NCBI GenBank assembly: GCA_018818125.1
Contig: JAHISQ010000173.1
Coordinates: 1 to 64,000, forward strand
Origin: Candidatus Rifleibacteriota bacterium
GTDB lineage: Bacteria; Muiribacteriota; Ozemobacteria; Ozemobacterales; Ozemobacteraceae
Reading direction: 5' to 3'
Length of the DNA: 64,000 nt
Under the pieces are notes generated by a model. The model saw nothing but the letters and a program-made list of their open reading frames with translations. It did no database searches and was not told where the DNA came from. The translations under genes were made by a program, and so were the position numbers. Of this stretch, positions 8,007 to 16,586 are shown piece after piece; position 1 is the stretch's first letter, and each line of letters starts with the position of its first letter.

Positions 8007-9587
8007 TCAGGATAATTGCAACAGCCCTCTAATCTTGTCGGCAAGAGCCTTTTTGGAAAATGGCTTCTGGATAAACGAAACTTTGGTGTCTAAGACGCCA
8101 TGGTCACCAATGACGTCTGCCGTATAACCAGACATGAACAAGCATTTCATTTGCGGGCGTAGACTCTGAAGGCTCCTGGCCAGGTCGCGGCCATTCATTT
8201 CGGGCATGACTACGTCTGTCATCAGCAGGTCAATCTCGCCCGGATCTTCTTTGGCCAGACGAGTGGCTTCACTTGGAGTATTCGCCACCAGCACTCTGAA
8301 ACCAAGATTTTCGAGCAACAGGGCTGTCAGCCTGAGAACTGTGGGTTCGTCCTCAACCAGCAGAATGGTTCCTCTACCCTGCCAAGGTTTCTCAGAGGAC
8401 TCCTCCGGAGGCAGGCCAGCCTCTTCTTTTTGTCGTGGCAGATAAATAGAGAACTTTGTTCCATGACCAGATTCACTGCAAACACTGATATAGCCGTTGT
8501 TTCGTTTGACCGCACCAAAGACCATGGCCAGGCCTAGACCAGTGCCACACAAGCCTTTGGTTGTAAAAAATGGTTCGAAGATGTGGGCTTGAGTTTCCTG
8601 ATCAAAACCACAACCATCGTCAGCGACTGAAAGACACACGTATTCGCCGGGCAGCAAGCCTGCGCAATCAATGCTGGTTGCATCTTCAATGACGCAGTTG
8701 ACTGTCTCGATAGTGATCTTGCCAGCTCCCGCGATTGCATCCCGCGAGTTGACACACAGATTGGCGAGAATCTGGTCAACCTGACTCGGATCGAAGCGGA
8801 TCGTCCACAAATCTGCCTCTGGTCGCCAGATGAGTTGAATATCTTCACCAATCAGCCTTGTAAGCATCTTAAGCATGCCAGCGAGAGTTTCGTTTAAATT
8901 CAATAATTTGGGTGCAATCGCTTGACGGCGGGCAAAAGTCAACAGTTGTCGCGTCAGATCAGCTGAACGTTCAGCCGCCTTACGGATTTCTTCAAGACTA
9001 TCATACAGTGGAACAGCCTTGTTAACCTGCTCAAGAGCAATTTCGACGTGACCAAGAATCACGCTGAGCATATTGTTAAAGTCATGAGCTACACCACCAG
9101 CCAGGCGGCCAATTGCTTCCATTTTCTGTGCCTGCTGGAGCTGAGCCTCAAGCAACACACTCTCTTCCTCAGCCTTATGACGAGCCTTGTGGACTTTAAC
9201 CTCTTCGAGAGCGCGCTGAATAGACAGGGGAAGTCTGATGAGACTGAACTTTGAGACATAATCGGTAGCGCCCAGCTTGAGAAGTGCCACTGCTTTCTCT
9301 TCGCCGATAACTGCCGAAACACAAATGAAAGGAACCTCGGGGCAGAGGGATTTAGTCAGGCGAAACGCCTGCTCTCCATTAAAAGCGGGAACCTGGTAGT
9401 CAGCCAGAACAATGTCGTAGACATCATTTTTAAGAAACGCAGTAAATTCCGGCTCGTTTAATGCCCAGTCAAGTTGATGATGAATATCTGAATCATTAAG
9501 CTTTTCGCGGATGAGTTCCGCATCCTGCGAAGAATCCTCAAGCAATAGAATTCTCACTAGGTCATCAGAAGTCTTACCAGTAGTCAT
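8007..9587 (-). CDS. Hybrid histidine kinase, REC-HisKA-HATPase-REC
   Basis: A soluble hybrid kinase of 526 aa. Receiver 1 (about residues 10-130) has LLLEDSSQD and phospho-acceptor Asp in VLADYQVP. HisKA (about 155-225) has the H-box GGVAHDFNNMLSV. HATPase (about 265-385) has an N-box NLCVNSRDAI and G-boxes DDGCGFD and GTGLGLAM. Receiver 2 (about 405-523) has LLVEDEP, Asp in LMTDVVMPEMNG and the Lys in QKPFS. No membrane segment, so input must come through receiver 1, most simply from the membrane kinase encoded upstream. GAGGGAAAG precedes the ATG. Last gene of the four-gene cassette. Confidence 0.9.
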   Translation of the reverse strand: MTTGKTSDDLVRILLLEDSSQDAELIREKLNDSDIHHQLDWALNEPEFTAFLKNDVYDIVLADYQVPAFNGEQAFRLTKSLCPEVPFICVSAVIGEEKAVALLKLGATDYVSKFSLIRLPLSIQRALEEVKVHKARHKAEEESVLLEAQLQQAQKMEAIGRLAGGVAHDFNNMLSVILGHVEIALEQVNKAVPLYDSLEEIRKAAERSADLTRQLLTFARRQAIAPKLLNLNETLAGMLKMLTRLIGEDIQLIWRPEADLWTIRFDPSQVDQILANLCVNSRDAIAGAGKITIETVNCVIEDATSIDCAGLLPGEYVCLSVADDGCGFDQETQAHIFEPFFTTKGLCGTGLGLAMVFGAVKRNNGYISVCSESGHGTKFSIYLPRQKEEAGLPPEESSEKPWQGRGTILLVEDEPTVLRLTALLLENLGFRVLVANTPSEATRLAKEDPGEIDLLMTDVVMPEMNGRDLARSLQSLRPQMKCLFMSGYTADVIGDHGVLDTKVSFIQKPFSKKALADKIRGLLQLS

Positions 9588-9596
9588 AACTTTCCC

Positions 9597-10034
9597 TCAT
9601 TCCGGCGGCAGCTCATTCAAAATGGCCCAGAAAACGCCGATCTGTTTGACCGCATCAACAAATTCAGAAAATTTTACCGGCTTTACCACATATGCATTGA
9701 TCCCAAGTTCGTAACTCTTGATCAGATCCTGCTCTTCCCGCGAGGAAGTCAGAATAACCACCGGAAGTTTATTCAATTTTGCATCGGAGCGGATAGCCCG
9801 CAACACTTCAAGTCCATCCATGCGCGGCATTTTGATATCGAGAATCATCACTGCCGGATTTCCTGGCTGGCGCGTTTTGAATTTTCCTTCGCAACGCAGG
9901 TATTCCATAGCCTCAACCCCATCACCGACTCTTGTGACCAGATTGGCCAAATTGTTTTCAGCCAGCGCCTCCAAAGTCAGTTCTACATCTTTAAGATTGT
10001 CTTCTGCTAACAGAATCGGCTTCAAATCACGCAT
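9597..10034 (-). CDS. Single-domain response regulator (Rcp1-like)
   Basis: A stand-alone receiver domain of 145 aa with no output domain. Acidic pair LLAEDN, phospho-acceptor Asp in VMILDIKMPRMDG, Thr/Ser in ILTSS and Lys in VVKPVKF are all present. The sequence resembles Rcp1-type receivers that pair with phytochrome-like kinases, in keeping with the kinase gene just upstream, with which it overlaps by 8 bases. It probably relays phosphate from the 10027-12093 kinase to other proteins, possibly including the downstream hybrid kinase. Confidence 0.92.
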   Translation of the reverse strand: MRDLKPILLAEDNLKDVELTLEALAENNLANLVTRVGDGVEAMEYLRCEGKFKTRQPGNPAVMILDIKMPRMDGLEVLRAIRSDAKLNKLPVVILTSSREEQDLIKSYELGINAYVVKPVKFSEFVDAVKQIGVFWAILNELPPE

Positions 10035-12093
10035 TTATGATCTCCTTTGTATTTGATAACGTAAAGTTAAACGTGGCACCACGATTCAGCTCGGCAACAG
10101 CCCAGACCCTGCCGCCATGACGACTGACGATACGCTGAACGGTAGCCAGTCCAATGCCGGTACCTTCAAACTCCTCCTCTGAATGCAGGCGGCGGAAAAC
10201 ACCGAAGAGTTGACCGGCATACTGCATGTCAAAACCCACTCCGTTATCCTTTATTGAGAAAATGGTTTCACCATTTTCCTTCCGGGCAGAGACTTCGATA
10301 CGCGCTATTTCTCTGGTTCGAGTATATTTTATAGCATTATCCAGAAGATTGGCCCAGACCTGCCGCAAAAGGGCTATATCACCATGAACTGCTGGTAATT
10401 CTCCGATAATCCATTCGATTTTGCGGCCTGAAAAACTCTCTGAAAAATTTTCCAGCGCTTCATGTAAAACTTTGTTCATATCCATAGTCTCCATGTGCAT
10501 ATCCGCTCGCCCGGTTCGCGAGAATTTCAGCAGATCATCTATCAGAGCAGACATCTGACGAGCTGAGCTGCCAATGATATCTACGTAGTGCTTACCTTTT
10601 TCAGACAGATCATCCCGACAGCGGGAAACCAGAAGCTCAATAAAGCCATCGATATGCCGCAATGGCGCCCTCAGATCATGCGAAACAGAGTAGGAAAAAG
10701 CTTCCAGCTCTTTGTTAGCTGCTTCCAGCTGGGCAGTGCGGTCAACAACCCTCAGCTCCAGTTCAGAGTTCAATCGCTGAACTTCCGTCTCGGCTCGTTT
10801 TCGCTCATCTATTTCGTCTGCCAGTTGTATGTTGGCTTTCTGTAATTGATTTGTTCTGTGTTCGACCATTGACTCAAGCTCTGCATGCCAGTGTTCAATT
10901 CTGTTGGCCATATTGTCAAAAGCCCCTGCCATCAACCCAATCTCGTTTTTCCCGCTATATTCGGCGCGAGCGGTAAAATCTCCACTTTCAATGCGCCGGG
11001 CCATTTCGCTAAGATTCTCCAGCGGCCCAAACTGCCAACTCGCAGCAAAAGACAGAAAAACTAGCAGAACAGCCAGTCCACTAAGCATTAACAGGGTTGA
11101 ATGGGCAAGGTTTTCTCTGAGAGGCGCAAAAATCTCCTCTTGATCCATCTTAACAACCATTCCGAGACCAAAATCAGGAGTAATGCGCAAGTGCCTGATT
11201 GCTGCGATAACAGGCTCACCACGATAATCCTTCGCAATCATTGTACCTTCCACTCCACTGGCTGCAAATTTTGCCGGCTCGGCTGAAATATAATATGAGA
11301 GCGGCTTTGCCCGGCTGCCATCGCGAAGCGGGTGTTTAAGAGGAGCCAGAAGCCTGACGGAAGAATCAAGCAGGACAACTTCTCCAGAACGCCCCAGAGA
11401 ACCTGTAGAGTAAAGAATATAACTGAGAACTTTTGCCGTGGGAATGTTAAAAACAACCGCAAACCCTTCGGAATTCGAACCAAGTTCATCCGTATCAAAG
11501 AAAACCATCCTGACAAAATGAATAACCGAACTGTTCCCAGAACCGGTATCGCTGAAAAATATCATTTCATTCCAATCCGAACCATCGGCGAACAATTCTT
11601 TCACAACCGGGCTTTCCGTGTTATTCAGTCCTTCTATAGTAGAAAAGAGCCTCAGACCAGACACGGAGTCAACCAGTTCGATGCTGTCATAACCATAACT
11701 TTCGGCAATCAGCTCAAACTTCTCTTTCACCAACAAGCTGGAGCGGGTCACTTCCTCAGAAGTGTATTGAGCAGGCAATGCCACTGCCAGCAAATGATTG
11801 CGAAAGTCAGAATAATCGACGATCGTTCTCAGATCCCCCTGACGCTCCTTGAACCACCGAGAAATCTGCTCTTTCTTATCGTCTGCGATATCTGACATCT
11901 GTCTGATCGCCTCGGTTTCCTTCTGCCGGTAATGCCCTTCAAGCAGACCAAATGGCAGTCCGTGCTGGTTTGCTGCGATGATCATAAAAAACAAGGCAAT
12001 TGTAAAAAAGCTGGTTACCAGAAGCAATCTCCAGCGAAGACTGGTCGGCAGAAGACGCTCGAGATACCCGTGAACAGAAGTTGTCGTTGTCAT
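10027..12093 (-). CDS. Membrane sensor histidine kinase (Cache-HAMP-HisKA-HATPase)
   Basis: An inner-membrane sensor of 688 aa. TM1 (about residues 20-42) and TM2 (about 334-355) flank a periplasmic region of some 290 residues with the look of a double Cache domain. HAMP (about 355-410), a coiled coil with ERKRAE and RTAQLEAANKELE, then HisKA with H-box YSVSHDLRAPLRHIDGF and a HATPase domain (N-box LLDNAIKYT, G-box KDNGVGF, GTGIGLATV) follow. The H-box is of the phytochrome-like subfamily. It lies between a periplasmic binding protein and a receiver gene, so the Cache region or the binding protein likely senses a small molecule. Confidence 0.9.
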   Translation of the reverse strand: MTTTTSVHGYLERLLPTSLRWRLLLVTSFFTIALFFMIIAANQHGLPFGLLEGHYRQKETEAIRQMSDIADDKKEQISRWFKERQGDLRTIVDYSDFRNHLLAVALPAQYTSEEVTRSSLLVKEKFELIAESYGYDSIELVDSVSGLRLFSTIEGLNNTESPVVKELFADGSDWNEMIFFSDTGSGNSSVIHFVRMVFFDTDELGSNSEGFAVVFNIPTAKVLSYILYSTGSLGRSGEVVLLDSSVRLLAPLKHPLRDGSRAKPLSYYISAEPAKFAASGVEGTMIAKDYRGEPVIAAIRHLRITPDFGLGMVVKMDQEEIFAPLRENLAHSTLLMLSGLAVLLVFLSFAASWQFGPLENLSEMARRIESGDFTARAEYSGKNEIGLMAGAFDNMANRIEHWHAELESMVEHRTNQLQKANIQLADEIDERKRAETEVQRLNSELELRVVDRTAQLEAANKELEAFSYSVSHDLRAPLRHIDGFIELLVSRCRDDLSEKGKHYVDIIGSSARQMSALIDDLLKFSRTGRADMHMETMDMNKVLHEALENFSESFSGRKIEWIIGELPAVHGDIALLRQVWANLLDNAIKYTRTREIARIEVSARKENGETIFSIKDNGVGFDMQYAGQLFGVFRRLHSEEEFEGTGIGLATVQRIVSRHGGRVWAVAELNRGATFNFTLSNTKEIINA

Positions 12094-12097
12094 CTCG

Positions 12098-13246
12098 CTA
12101 ATCCGGTTCGTATGAATCTAGATCGTAAGCTTGTTGCTGCGCAAGCAAAGTCCTGAGAATCCGGCTGTCCATATTGCGCAGGATCTTTTCCCATGAAGAT
12201 TCTGCGGGAAGCTTGCCATTTTCATTTAAAAAATTAAACGCTTTGAAGAGAAAACCATTCTGACGAAAATCTGATCTGGGAATTGTAGGAAACCTTGCGA
12301 ACAAATCAATGCCCTCATTAGCGATGGAAGCAATCTGATCTGGAGTTAGATTCAGTTTTTTGCCGAGCCGCTTTTCTACCGTTTGCGCTGCCCATTCAGC
12401 TCCTTTTTGCATATTCTGAACACTTTCGTTCATCCAGCGAAGAGCACGTAAAAAAGATGCGTGCAGCTGTAGAGAGGCCTCCGGATTCCGTTCCGCAAAA
12501 AGCTTGCTCTGGTAAAGATAGCTGGAGTTGAGAAAACGATGAATTACAACGAAATCTTTGTTTCTGGTCAGCGCGGCTGAAGGTGTCGGCTCCCAGGCTG
12601 AAAACGCGGCAATCCGGTTCTCCTCCAGCGCAGCTGTGAGCTCTCCAATTCTCATCGGAACAATCTGCACATCGGAATTCGTCATATTGGCTGCAGCCAG
12701 AACCGTCAACAAGCCCAAATGGGCAGAAGTGCCCACCGGGACACCTATACGCATTCCCTTCAAATCCAACAAATGACCAAACTTTCTGCGTGTAACGATA
12801 GAAGCATTTAACAGCTTGGCAATGCCAGTTATGATTGCCTTGTCTTCAGCTGCAATAGCCAGGGTTGGCATGTCACCAGAAATTGCCATGTCAAGCTTGT
12901 CCTGTTTCATGAAAAAATTTATATCCGGGCCGTTAAAAAAGGGGTAGAAAACAATCTCAATTCCCAGCTTCTTCAGATTACGCTTGAGAATGGCATCGTG
13001 GCTCATGACTTCCCCGATAATACCTTCAGGCGCGGAAAAAGGCTGAGTCCCGAAATAAATATGTTTGCCATCTCTGTTAAACATATAGGTCGAATACAGC
13101 GGATGCAATGTCAGGTCAGTGTCCGCCGCAAATACTGGTGGCATGAAAAAGAATTCTATAACCATACCTATCAGAAGCACTTGCACCAGAAATAACAGAA
13201 CCCGTGATAATCGACAGCGAAAGAAGCGATGACTCTCTCTCAGCAT
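12098..13246 (-). CDS. Periplasmic substrate-binding protein, NMT1/SsuA-like
   Basis: An exported type-II periplasmic binding protein of 382 aa. A basic N-terminus and hydrophobic stretch (LLFLVQVLLIGMVIEFFFMPPVFA) form the signal peptide. The mature part has the two-lobed pattern of NMT1/SsuA-like (nitrate, sulfonate, taurine, thiamine-precursor) binders: DMAISGDMPTLAIAAEDK, then KGMRIGVPVGTSAHLGLL and AAFSAWEPTPSAA. GAGGAG precedes the ATG. No ABC permease or ATPase gene is nearby; instead it heads an operon of signalling genes, so it probably presents a ligand to the adjacent kinase rather than to a transporter. Ligand unknown. Confidence 0.8.
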   Translation of the reverse strand: MLRESHRFFRCRLSRVLLFLVQVLLIGMVIEFFFMPPVFAADTDLTLHPLYSTYMFNRDGKHIYFGTQPFSAPEGIIGEVMSHDAILKRNLKKLGIEIVFYPFFNGPDINFFMKQDKLDMAISGDMPTLAIAAEDKAIITGIAKLLNASIVTRRKFGHLLDLKGMRIGVPVGTSAHLGLLTVLAAANMTNSDVQIVPMRIGELTAALEENRIAAFSAWEPTPSAALTRNKDFVVIHRFLNSSYLYQSKLFAERNPEASLQLHASFLRALRWMNESVQNMQKGAEWAAQTVEKRLGKKLNLTPDQIASIANEGIDLFARFPTIPRSDFRQNGFLFKAFNFLNENGKLPAESSWEKILRNMDSRILRTLLAQQQAYDLDSYEPD

Positions 13247-13567
13247 TATTTACTCCTCGACACTAGATCTAAGGCTCTCACAGCCAGTTATAGAAACGTT
13301 ATAGTTTCCCAACAGCAATACATATCATGAATTTTTATCTCTAATTATTTTCAACTTCTTTTCATGACAAACACAATACTTTTTTCAGTCTGATGCAAGG
13401 AGTATTCTACAATTTCCCATCGCATTAAGCAATCCGGATATAAAGACATAAAACAGGTCTGAGAAATCGTAAGGTCTCAAAATCCAATGCTGCAAGTATC
13501 GTTGTCTTTTCTTGCCAACAGGAAGTCGACGTATACTCGACCGAAACAGAAGTAGGGCGCTCTTTAG

Positions 13568-13600
13568 GTGGCTCTTATGGCCTTTGGCCATAAGAGCCAC
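13568..13600. repeat. Perfect 15-bp inverted repeat
   Basis: GTGGCTCTTATGGCC, a 3-base spacer TTT, then the exact reverse complement. There is no T-run on either side, so it is not a clear intrinsic terminator. It lies in the long gene-free stretch left of the RNA candidate at 13660-13875. The rest of 13247-13567 shows no feature I can support. Confidence 0.7.
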
Positions 13601-13659
13601 GTATCCCGCAGTGCCCACAAATTTCGAGATGTTGAGATTGAATTATGAGTAAAATCCGG

Positions 13660-13692
13660 AAAAAAAAGGCCCCAGGACAGAAAGCCTGGGGC
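13660..13692 (-). terminator. Strong intrinsic terminator of the sigma-54 RNA (minus)
   Basis: On the minus strand GCCCCAGG pairs with CCTGGGGC around an 8-nt loop, and after one C comes an uninterrupted run of eight T. There is no protein-coding gene immediately upstream of it, which points to a small RNA ending here. Confidence 0.85.
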
Positions 13693-13875
13693 AAAGTGAG
13701 AGGATCTTTTGAGAGGATACGTGAAGTCGCGCGGGGACGCGACTAAGCGTAAATACAAAAACTGAACTGAGGAAAACCTGGGGTGACTATTCATTACGAA
13801 AAATACAGCAGACGTAAGTAACAACCGCTTGCGCGGCGGCACCTGACAGTTCAGTCTATTGTTAACAAAGAGCTG
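13660..13875 (-). ncRNA. Candidate structured small RNA A, sigma-54 driven
   Basis: About 216 nt between a sigma-54 promoter (13886-13902) and a strong terminator, with no credible ORF. Read on the minus strand, ACTGAACTG (13847-13855) pairs perfectly with CAGTTCAGT (13761-13769) over 9 bp and encloses 77 nt. Inside are GGTG/CACC (13840-13843 with 13782-13785), a hairpin CCGC-GCAA-GCGG with a GNRA tetraloop (13825-13836), and TTACG/CGTAA (13813-13817 with 13794-13798). A further hairpin GTCGCG/CGCGAC lies at 13726-13743 before the terminator. I do not recognise it as 6S, tmRNA, RNase P or SRP RNA. Function unknown. Confidence 0.6.
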
Positions 13876-13885
13876 GACATATCTT

Positions 13886-13902
13886 AGCAAGGATCATGCC
13901 AA
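13886..13902 (-). promoter_or_regulatory. Sigma-54 (-24/-12) promoter of RNA A
   Basis: Minus-strand sequence TTGGCATGATCCTTGCT matches the consensus TGGCAYG-N4-TTGCW at every specified position, with the GG and GC doublets exactly 10 bases apart. Counting from the -12 C at 13887 the start falls near 13875. About 80 bases upstream (13965-13976) lies CACAC-AA-GTGTG, a small inverted repeat at the right distance for an activator site. Confidence 0.75.
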
Positions 13903-14274
13903 CTCATAAAAAAATAGAACCCTTTATTGATAACACATTTTGAAAAAGCTATAGGTGCAATTTTCACACAAGTGTGTTTTTGGCACGCACATACACAGGT
14001 AAAAATAGTTTACTTTATAACTACCTGCAAAATTCTAGAAAATTAAAATCAGCTCAGAACTGGCTTATACTGCTGCTTACGCATCCCGCAGCATTCAACG
14101 GTGCGCACCGCTACCTGCCGTGGCAGTTTAAGGAAAACCTGTTGCGAAGCACAATCTTGCAAAACTTTTAGAGCAACCGCAGCCAGACAAAGAATTAGTT
14201 CTACAACTGAAAAAGAGCCCTGCAGGCAAAAAGAGGCGTAGATCCAGGCAAGCGCGAGGTTATTGATATTTCCA
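13903..14274. other. Gene-free stretch upstream of hslO
   Basis: Apart from the CACAC-AA-GTGTG inverted repeat at 13965-13976, I see nothing supported here. The short open frame at 13974-14171 has no ribosome binding site or family likeness. Confidence 0.5.
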
Positions 14275-14303
14275 TTGAATTAAGCTGAAGACAAAGGTAT
14301 AAT
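14275..14303 (+). promoter_or_regulatory. Sigma-70 type promoter of hslO
   Basis: TTGAAT (14275-14280), a 17-base spacer and a perfect TATAAT (14298-14303). The predicted start near 14310 gives a leader of about 60 bases before the ATG at 14371. Confidence 0.7.
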
Positions 14304-14370
14304 ACAACCTGTTATTTTAGCACAAACACAGCCAATACCAATATTTATCCGGCAAAATTCGAGGCACGGC

Positions 14371-15255
14371 ATGGACCAGCTTTTTTATGGGTTTTCAAAG
14401 GAAAAAATGATTTCGCTGACTTTTGTCGACGTCACCGAATCTGCAAAAATCCTTGAGAAACAACACCTTTCCGGCCCGACTGCCGGACGTTTTCTGGGCG
14501 AGGCACTGGCAGCAGTTGCACTGTTATCAGCAAACCTCGGCAACGAGGACGAGCGAATCTCTTTACAGGCACAGGTCAGCGGCCAGATTGGCGGCTGTCT
14601 GGTCGATGCTTCGCGAAATGGCAATCTGCGGGGCTACACCATGATCAAGATACTCAATGAATTTGACCATTCCGACTCAACTCCTCTTCAGCAGGTGCTT
14701 GGCGATGTCGGTGCACTGACATTCCTGCATTCGAACCGCAAAAACGTAATCGCTCAGCATCGGATCACCTGCAACCCGATGAACCTCAGACACGGCCTTG
14801 CTAGATATTTCAACGATTTCGAGCAAAAGCCGACGGCCATTGAAATCAGCGTCACCAGCCGCGACCACAATCTGCATCGTGCGGTTGGGATCTGTATGAG
14901 CAGATATCCTGAAGGTCAGTCAGAAGATTTCATACCGTTGCTCGAACGCTTTAATGACAAAACCATCGAAAAAGCACTTGCCCATGCGGTCGATATAAAC
15001 GTGCTCAGCAAGATGCTGGGGCTTGACGACCTGGCAATAATCGAGAGGCGGGTTCTCGTAGCAAAATGTTCCTGCAGCCACGAAAAGGTGATCTATTCTA
15101 TCTCATGCCTGCCCGTCGAAGAGCTCGAAGAAATTCTTGAACAAAACGAAATACCTGAAGTAATCTGTCATTTCTGCAGTAAATCATACAAGATAGGACC
15201 AGCAGAAATCGCGCGACTGCTCAGAGAAAAGAAAGAACGTCAGGAACAGGACTGA
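14371..15255 (+). CDS. hslO: Redox-regulated chaperone Hsp33
   Basis: A cytosolic holdase chaperone switched on by oxidation, 294 aa, the family length. The C-terminal zinc/redox switch is intact: CSC at residues 233-235 and CHFC at 266-269, a spacing of 30, within the usual 27-32. The N-terminal region carries the typical LGEALAAVALLSANLG and VSGQIGGCLVDA-type blocks. GAGGCA precedes the ATG, and a strong promoter lies at 14275-14303. The next gene follows 28 bases later on the same strand and may be co-transcribed. Confidence 0.95.
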   Translation: MDQLFYGFSKEKMISLTFVDVTESAKILEKQHLSGPTAGRFLGEALAAVALLSANLGNEDERISLQAQVSGQIGGCLVDASRNGNLRGYTMIKILNEFDHSDSTPLQQVLGDVGALTFLHSNRKNVIAQHRITCNPMNLRHGLARYFNDFEQKPTAIEISVTSRDHNLHRAVGICMSRYPEGQSEDFIPLLERFNDKTIEKALAHAVDINVLSKMLGLDDLAIIERRVLVAKCSCSHEKVIYSISCLPVEELEEILEQNEIPEVICHFCSKSYKIGPAEIARLLREKKERQEQD

Positions 15256-15283
15256 ATTACGCAGAGAAACACTTGGAGGAATT

Positions 15284-16042
15284 ATGAAAAAGATCTTGCT
15301 TGTTGCCATGCTGGCACTGACCCTCTTCACCCCACCCACGATTGACGCCAGCAATGGCGGCGCGCGCAGGGAATTCGCCAACAAATTCACAGTGCTGAAA
15401 AAACTGGCATCTCACTGCCGAAGCAGTAACGACAAAACCTCGCTCGCGGCACTCAATGCGCTACGCGATGTCTTTTTTCGCAATTACGACACACTCGGCT
15501 TTGTAACGACCTCTGGCAACGTTTTTTCTGACTCGTTTCAAGGACTTTGCGACAAAATAAATTCTGATGTCGATAAAATCTACAACGGCATTACCAATCT
15601 CGAAAACTGTCTTAGAGTTTCTGACCCTTATGATATGTCAGACAAATACCTCAACGAAATGTTGCGCTTTCTGCTGATTTCCGAAATTAACATAATTCTT
15701 AACGACCAGCAGTTCTTCAGTATGCGCGATAAAATCACCAACAATATCCAACAGAGTAAACAGTTTGTACTTTCCGCCATGTATGTTCCGCTTGAAGGCG
15801 CCGCAAACAGCGATCTTTTTGTTCTCGATCGGCTTTCAAATCTTGTCGATCTTGCCGGATACATATACAACGAACAGGTTCAGTGGCTTATGAATTGCTC
15901 GTTCACGGTACAGAACCTCGACCTGAACGGCTATACCATCGCCGGAGACTCTGTATTCAAGGAATTTTCCACCAATCACCCACCGCGCATCTATGTGCCT
16001 GGAAACACCGACGAATACACTCTGGCAGGCAACAGCCGCTGA
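15284..16042 (+). CDS. Hypothetical secreted protein, 252 aa
   Basis: I do not recognise the family. A clear signal peptide (KKILLVAMLALTLFTPPTIDA, likely cut before SNGG) marks it as exported. The mature part looks helical in its N-terminal two thirds and contains three Cys. There is no lipobox. TTGGAGGAATT gives a strong Shine-Dalgarno before the ATG. It is probably the second gene of the hslO transcript, and an intrinsic terminator follows at 16086-16119. Confidence 0.7.
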   Translation: MKKILLVAMLALTLFTPPTIDASNGGARREFANKFTVLKKLASHCRSSNDKTSLAALNALRDVFFRNYDTLGFVTTSGNVFSDSFQGLCDKINSDVDKIYNGITNLENCLRVSDPYDMSDKYLNEMLRFLLISEINIILNDQQFFSMRDKITNNIQQSKQFVLSAMYVPLEGAANSDLFVLDRLSNLVDLAGYIYNEQVQWLMNCSFTVQNLDLNGYTIAGDSVFKEFSTNHPPRIYVPGNTDEYTLAGNSR

Positions 16043-16082
16043 GCAAACGCCCCCTGCCCTGCGTCAAAAATCAGCAGCCCAC

Positions 16083-16586
16083 TCAAAGGTCTGAACTTAT
16101 GTTCAGGCCTTCAATTTTTATACCCTTAAGCAGCCCACCGTCACTGAGCGGCCGATTTTCCGACTGAGCCGTTCGCTCATCGCCTGATCCCGGTTGACCA
16201 GACTGAGGTCCTCCCCGCTGACGGGCCTGCTGCATCCGTCTTTCAATTTCCTTGTGCATCTCCATGGCCTCGGCCATGCTGATCTGCCGATCTTTGTCGA
16301 CGTCAAAACGCTGCATTAGCCTTTCGTATTGCTGGGGGTTATTCTCACGCTCTGATTCTAAATTATTCTGAATGGCGGTATAAATTTCCTGTTCAGTTAT
16401 AACCCCATCTCCATCGGCGTCTAGATTGGTCGACTCGCCCCGCGGCGGCATAGACTTCCGCTCCTGCTTTCTGTCTGACAGGTTCGGTCTAAATAGCTTT
16501 TTAAAATTCTGAAGTCTCTGTCCGGGTTGTTGTGCAACCAGAACCACAGAACAAAAACACATGCAGAATAGAACCCTGTACCTCAT
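16083..16586 (-). CDS. Exported EF-hand protein
   Basis: A 167-aa protein with a signal peptide (RYRVLFCMCFCSVVLVAQQ). Two EF-hand calcium loops are visible: DADGDGVITEQE (about residue 59) is canonical, and DVDKDRQISMAE (about 95) is a good second loop. The C-terminal part is Gln/Gly/Arg-rich and probably disordered. Likely a periplasmic or surface calcium-binding protein. Its ATG overlaps the stop of the NFACT-R gene (ATGA) and GAGGGAGAT precedes it, so the two are translationally coupled although they should act in different compartments. Confidence 0.8.
   Translation of the reverse strand: MRYRVLFCMCFCSVVLVAQQPGQRLQNFKKLFRPNLSDRKQERKSMPPRGESTNLDADGDGVITEQEIYTAIQNNLESERENNPQQYERLMQRFDVDKDRQISMAEAMEMHKEIERRMQQARQRGGPQSGQPGSGDERTAQSENRPLSDGGLLKGIKIEGLNISSDL
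16086..16119 (+). terminator. Intrinsic terminator after the 15284 gene
   Basis: An 11-bp stem (AAGGTCTGAAC / GTTCAGGCCTT, one G-U pair) with a TTAT loop, then CAATTTTT. It overlaps the last codons of the convergent EF-hand gene. Confidence 0.65.

Noticed and set aside
13660..13875. Identification of RNA A as 6S, tmRNA, RNase P or SRP RNA
   Set aside because: No tmRNA tag or CCA end, no RNase P core, no SRP tetraloop motif, and the folding does not show the single long 6S bubble.
13385..14171. Three short open frames (77, 108 and 65 codons) in the gap left of hslO
   Set aside because: They overlap the structured RNA and hairpins, lack ribosome sites and show no protein-like pattern.
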